DNA of 64,000 bases from Glaciimonas sp. CA11.2 (lineage in GTDB: Bacteria; Pseudomonadota; Gammaproteobacteria; Burkholderiales; Burkholderiaceae_D): assembly GCF_034314045.1 (NCBI RefSeq), contig NZ_JAVIWL010000001.1, positions 4,092,001-4,156,000 on the forward strand, written 5' to 3'. The position numbers and the translations under genes were made by a program. This document shows, piece after piece, positions 62,249-64,000 of the stretch. The notes under the pieces were generated by a model. It did not search any database. It was given only the letters and a program-made list of their open reading frames with translations, and was not told the origin of the DNA. Positions within the stretch are counted from its first letter, which is position 1; each line of letters starts with the position of its first letter.

Positions 62249-64000
62249 TTAGCTGGTTTCTGAAGACGCACCTAAAAGAGACATCAGGTGCTGCTGGGCG
62301 CTAAACGCTGCACTACGTGGTCCTTTTTTACGTTTGGTCCAATTTCCATCCGACGACAATTCCCATGCATTGACATTGTCTTTCAGGTAAGGCGTTAGTC
62401 CCTCATTGATGACACGCTTTTTTAGTGCTTTGTCTAATATGGGGAATGCCACCTCAACGCGCCTGAAAAGATTACGATTCATCCAGTCGGCACTGGCAAG
62501 ATAGACATCGTGCTGTAAATTATTCCGAAAGTAATAGATTCGCGTGTGTTCAAGAAAACGCCCGATGATAGAGCGCACCGAAATATTGTCCGATAGTCCG
62601 GTCACGCCAGGGCGCAATGCACAGGCGCCTCTAATAATGAGTTCTATTTTCACGCCATCTGCTGAAGCAGCATAGAGCGCTTTGATTACCGACTCATCCA
62701 ACAACGCGTTCATTTTTGCGACTATCCGCGCTGGTCTGCCTTGCCGCGCTATTTCTGCCTCGTTTCGAATCGCGCGAATTAATTCTTTTTGCAAGGCGAA
62801 TGGGGCCAGCCAAAGATGGTCCATTTTTTTTGGTTTCGTCAGACTGGTTAGGTGAATGAATACTTCATTCACCTCGATTGCTAACTTTTGGTTAGCAGTT
62901 AGCAGACCAAAGTCGGTGTACAGCTTGGTGGTGTTCGGATGATAGTTTCCGGTTCCTAGGTGCGCATAAAAGCACAATCCATTCGTATCGTCTTTTCCTC
63001 CATTGATTATTTCGCGGCGGATAACGAGTGCCAGTTTTGCGTGCGTTTTCAAGCCGACTACACCATATACAACATGGGCTCCGGCGCGCTCTAATCGGTC
63101 GGCCCAATTAATGTTCGCTTCTTCATCGAAACGTGCCATTAATTCGACTACTACAGTGACTTCCTTACCCAACTGCGCTGCAAGAATTAATGATTCGATT
63201 AAATCCGAATTCATCCCTGCGCGATAAATAGTCTGCCTTATAGCAACGACTAACGGGTCATGTGCCGCGCTGCGGATAAAGTCGATCACTGGTTGAAACG
63301 ACTGAAACGGATGGTGCAACAGGACATCTTTTCTTTTTAATAAGGTGAAAATATCTTCAGATAACAAGTGCGAAGGCAGGCCCGGTGTAAAGGTTGGGAA
63401 GCGCAGATTCGGGAGCGTGGTCTGATCAATCATTTCTGATAGTCGCACCAGATTGACTGGTCCATCAACGGCATACATTCGATTTGGCGCGATAGAAAAT
63501 TGATTGAGTAAAAAGGTAGATAAATGCGGAGGGCAGTTTTGGGCTATTTCGAGACGAACCGCAACGCCAAACTGGCGACTTTGTAATTCACTTTGTAGCG
63601 CCTGACGTAGATTTTTCACCTCCTCTTCATCGACCCATAAATCACTATTGCGCGTCACCCGAAATTGGTAGTAGGAGAGTATGTGGCGCCCGCTAAACAG
63701 ATCATTAATATGCGCATGAATGATTGATGACAGTAAACAGAATGAAATGCCATTCGGCGATAGCGCATCGGGTAATCTAATCACACGCGGTAATACACGC
63801 GGCGCTTTCACAATGGCGATTGTCGCTTCTCGTCCGAACGCATCTTTTCCCGCCATTTCGACGATAAAATTTAAGCTCTTGTTGAGAACTTGCGGAAACG
63901 GATGAGCCGGATCAAGCCCGATGGGGGTGAGTAAGGGACGAATTTCGTGCTCAAAATACGATTTCACCCAAGCACGCTGGGCTTCGTTACGATCTTTATG
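62249..64000 (-). CDS. ppk1: Polyphosphate kinase 1, C-terminal part
   Basis: Reversible polyphosphate synthase from ATP. The gene runs off the window: 583 codons are present and the N-terminal domain is beyond position 64000. Visible are YFEHEIRPLLTPIGLDPAHP, the phospho-His region VVGLKTHAKLALVIRRE, FYAHLGTGNYHPNTTKLYTD, and EHTRIYYFRNN, all PPK1 signatures. The frame stays open to the edge, so the Val codon at 63967 is not a real start. Downstream sixA is probably co-transcribed. Confidence 0.95.
   Translation of the reverse strand, partial: HKDRNEAQRAWVKSYFEHEIRPLLTPIGLDPAHPFPQVLNKSLNFIVEMAGKDAFGREATIAIVKAPRVLPRVIRLPDALSPNGISFCLLSSIIHAHINDLFSGRHILSYYQFRVTRNSDLWVDEEEVKNLRQALQSELQSRQFGVAVRLEIAQNCPPHLSTFLLNQFSIAPNRMYAVDGPVNLVRLSEMIDQTTLPNLRFPTFTPGLPSHLLSEDIFTLLKRKDVLLHHPFQSFQPVIDFIRSAAHDPLVVAIRQTIYRAGMNSDLIESLILAAQLGKEVTVVVELMARFDEEANINWADRLERAGAHVVYGVVGLKTHAKLALVIRREIINGGKDDTNGLCFYAHLGTGNYHPNTTKLYTDFGLLTANQKLAIEVNEVFIHLTSLTKPKKMDHLWLAPFALQKELIRAIRNEAEIARQGRPARIVAKMNALLDESVIKALYAASADGVKIELIIRGACALRPGVTGLSDNISVRSIIGRFLEHTRIYYFRNNLQHDVYLASADWMNRNLFRRVEVAFPILDKALKKRVINEGLTPYLKDNVNAWELSSDGNWTKRKKGPRSAAFSAQQHLMSLLGASSETS

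Overview
The window reads as chromosomal DNA of a betaproteobacterium of the order Burkholderiales. The best fit is an Oxalobacteraceae-like genus such as Glaciimonas, Collimonas or Herbaspirillum; this is inferred from the gene set and no search was run. Supporting genes are an intracellular PHA depolymerase, an rsxB-nth-VIT1/CCC1-DUF1841 operon, a MoxR ATPase/VWA pair beside a Gcr-type 'recombinase', a MocR regulator divergent from DUF2917-lysE, and a ppk1-sixA pair. No rRNA, tRNA or CRISPR array was recognised.

Layout. 1-8.9 kb: a cut LysR regulator divergent from a PACE efflux gene, MATE and YoaK-type membrane proteins, a zinc alcohol dehydrogenase, a pirin, and a CaiB CoA-transferase/HMG-CoA lyase operon. 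9.2-13.4 kb: a diguanylate cyclase gene split by a complete IS21-family element (10018-12647) with a 6-bp target duplication. 13.6-19.6 kb: small exported proteins, an orphan GspE/PilB-type ATPase, a spermidine-synthase-like protein and a hypoxanthine-DNA glycosylase. 19.7-32.1 kb: SDR, Mpo1-like, LrgA/LrgB, HtpG, the MocR/DUF2917/LysE cluster, RidA with an aminotransferase, a lipoprotein and ParC. 32.1-45.4 kb: lytic transglycosylase and ParE, VWA/MoxR, Gcr protein, two monohaem cytochromes c, the rsxB operon and PhaZ.

46.1-59.8 kb is the accessory part. Two tandem paralogous genes of about 5.1-5.3 kb encode giant proteins (1752 and 1699 residues from the preferred starts) that I cannot assign to a named family. 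They share a Ser/Thr-rich N-terminus, a hydrophobic middle stretch and a C-terminal HELSH zincin-like motif. Their 5' leaders are duplicated too, including a 100-bp block that differs at only 7 positions. A second, different IS21-family element (57178-59805) lies directly behind copy 2, has no visible target duplication, and may have cut a gene on its far side. I read the pair as candidate secreted, host-directed effectors or toxins; that is inference. An orphan NarL/RcsB-type response regulator follows a gene-poor 0.96-kb stretch, and the window ends with sixA and the 3' part of ppk1.

Links between genes. The CoA-transferase and lyase would form an acid-activation and cleavage module. RidA fits beside a PLP aminotransferase, as a deaminase of reactive enamine/imine intermediates. 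LrgA and LrgB are translationally coupled. The MocR regulator probably controls the divergent DUF2917-LysE export pair. ParE, a lytic transglycosylase and ParC form a compact same-strand block.
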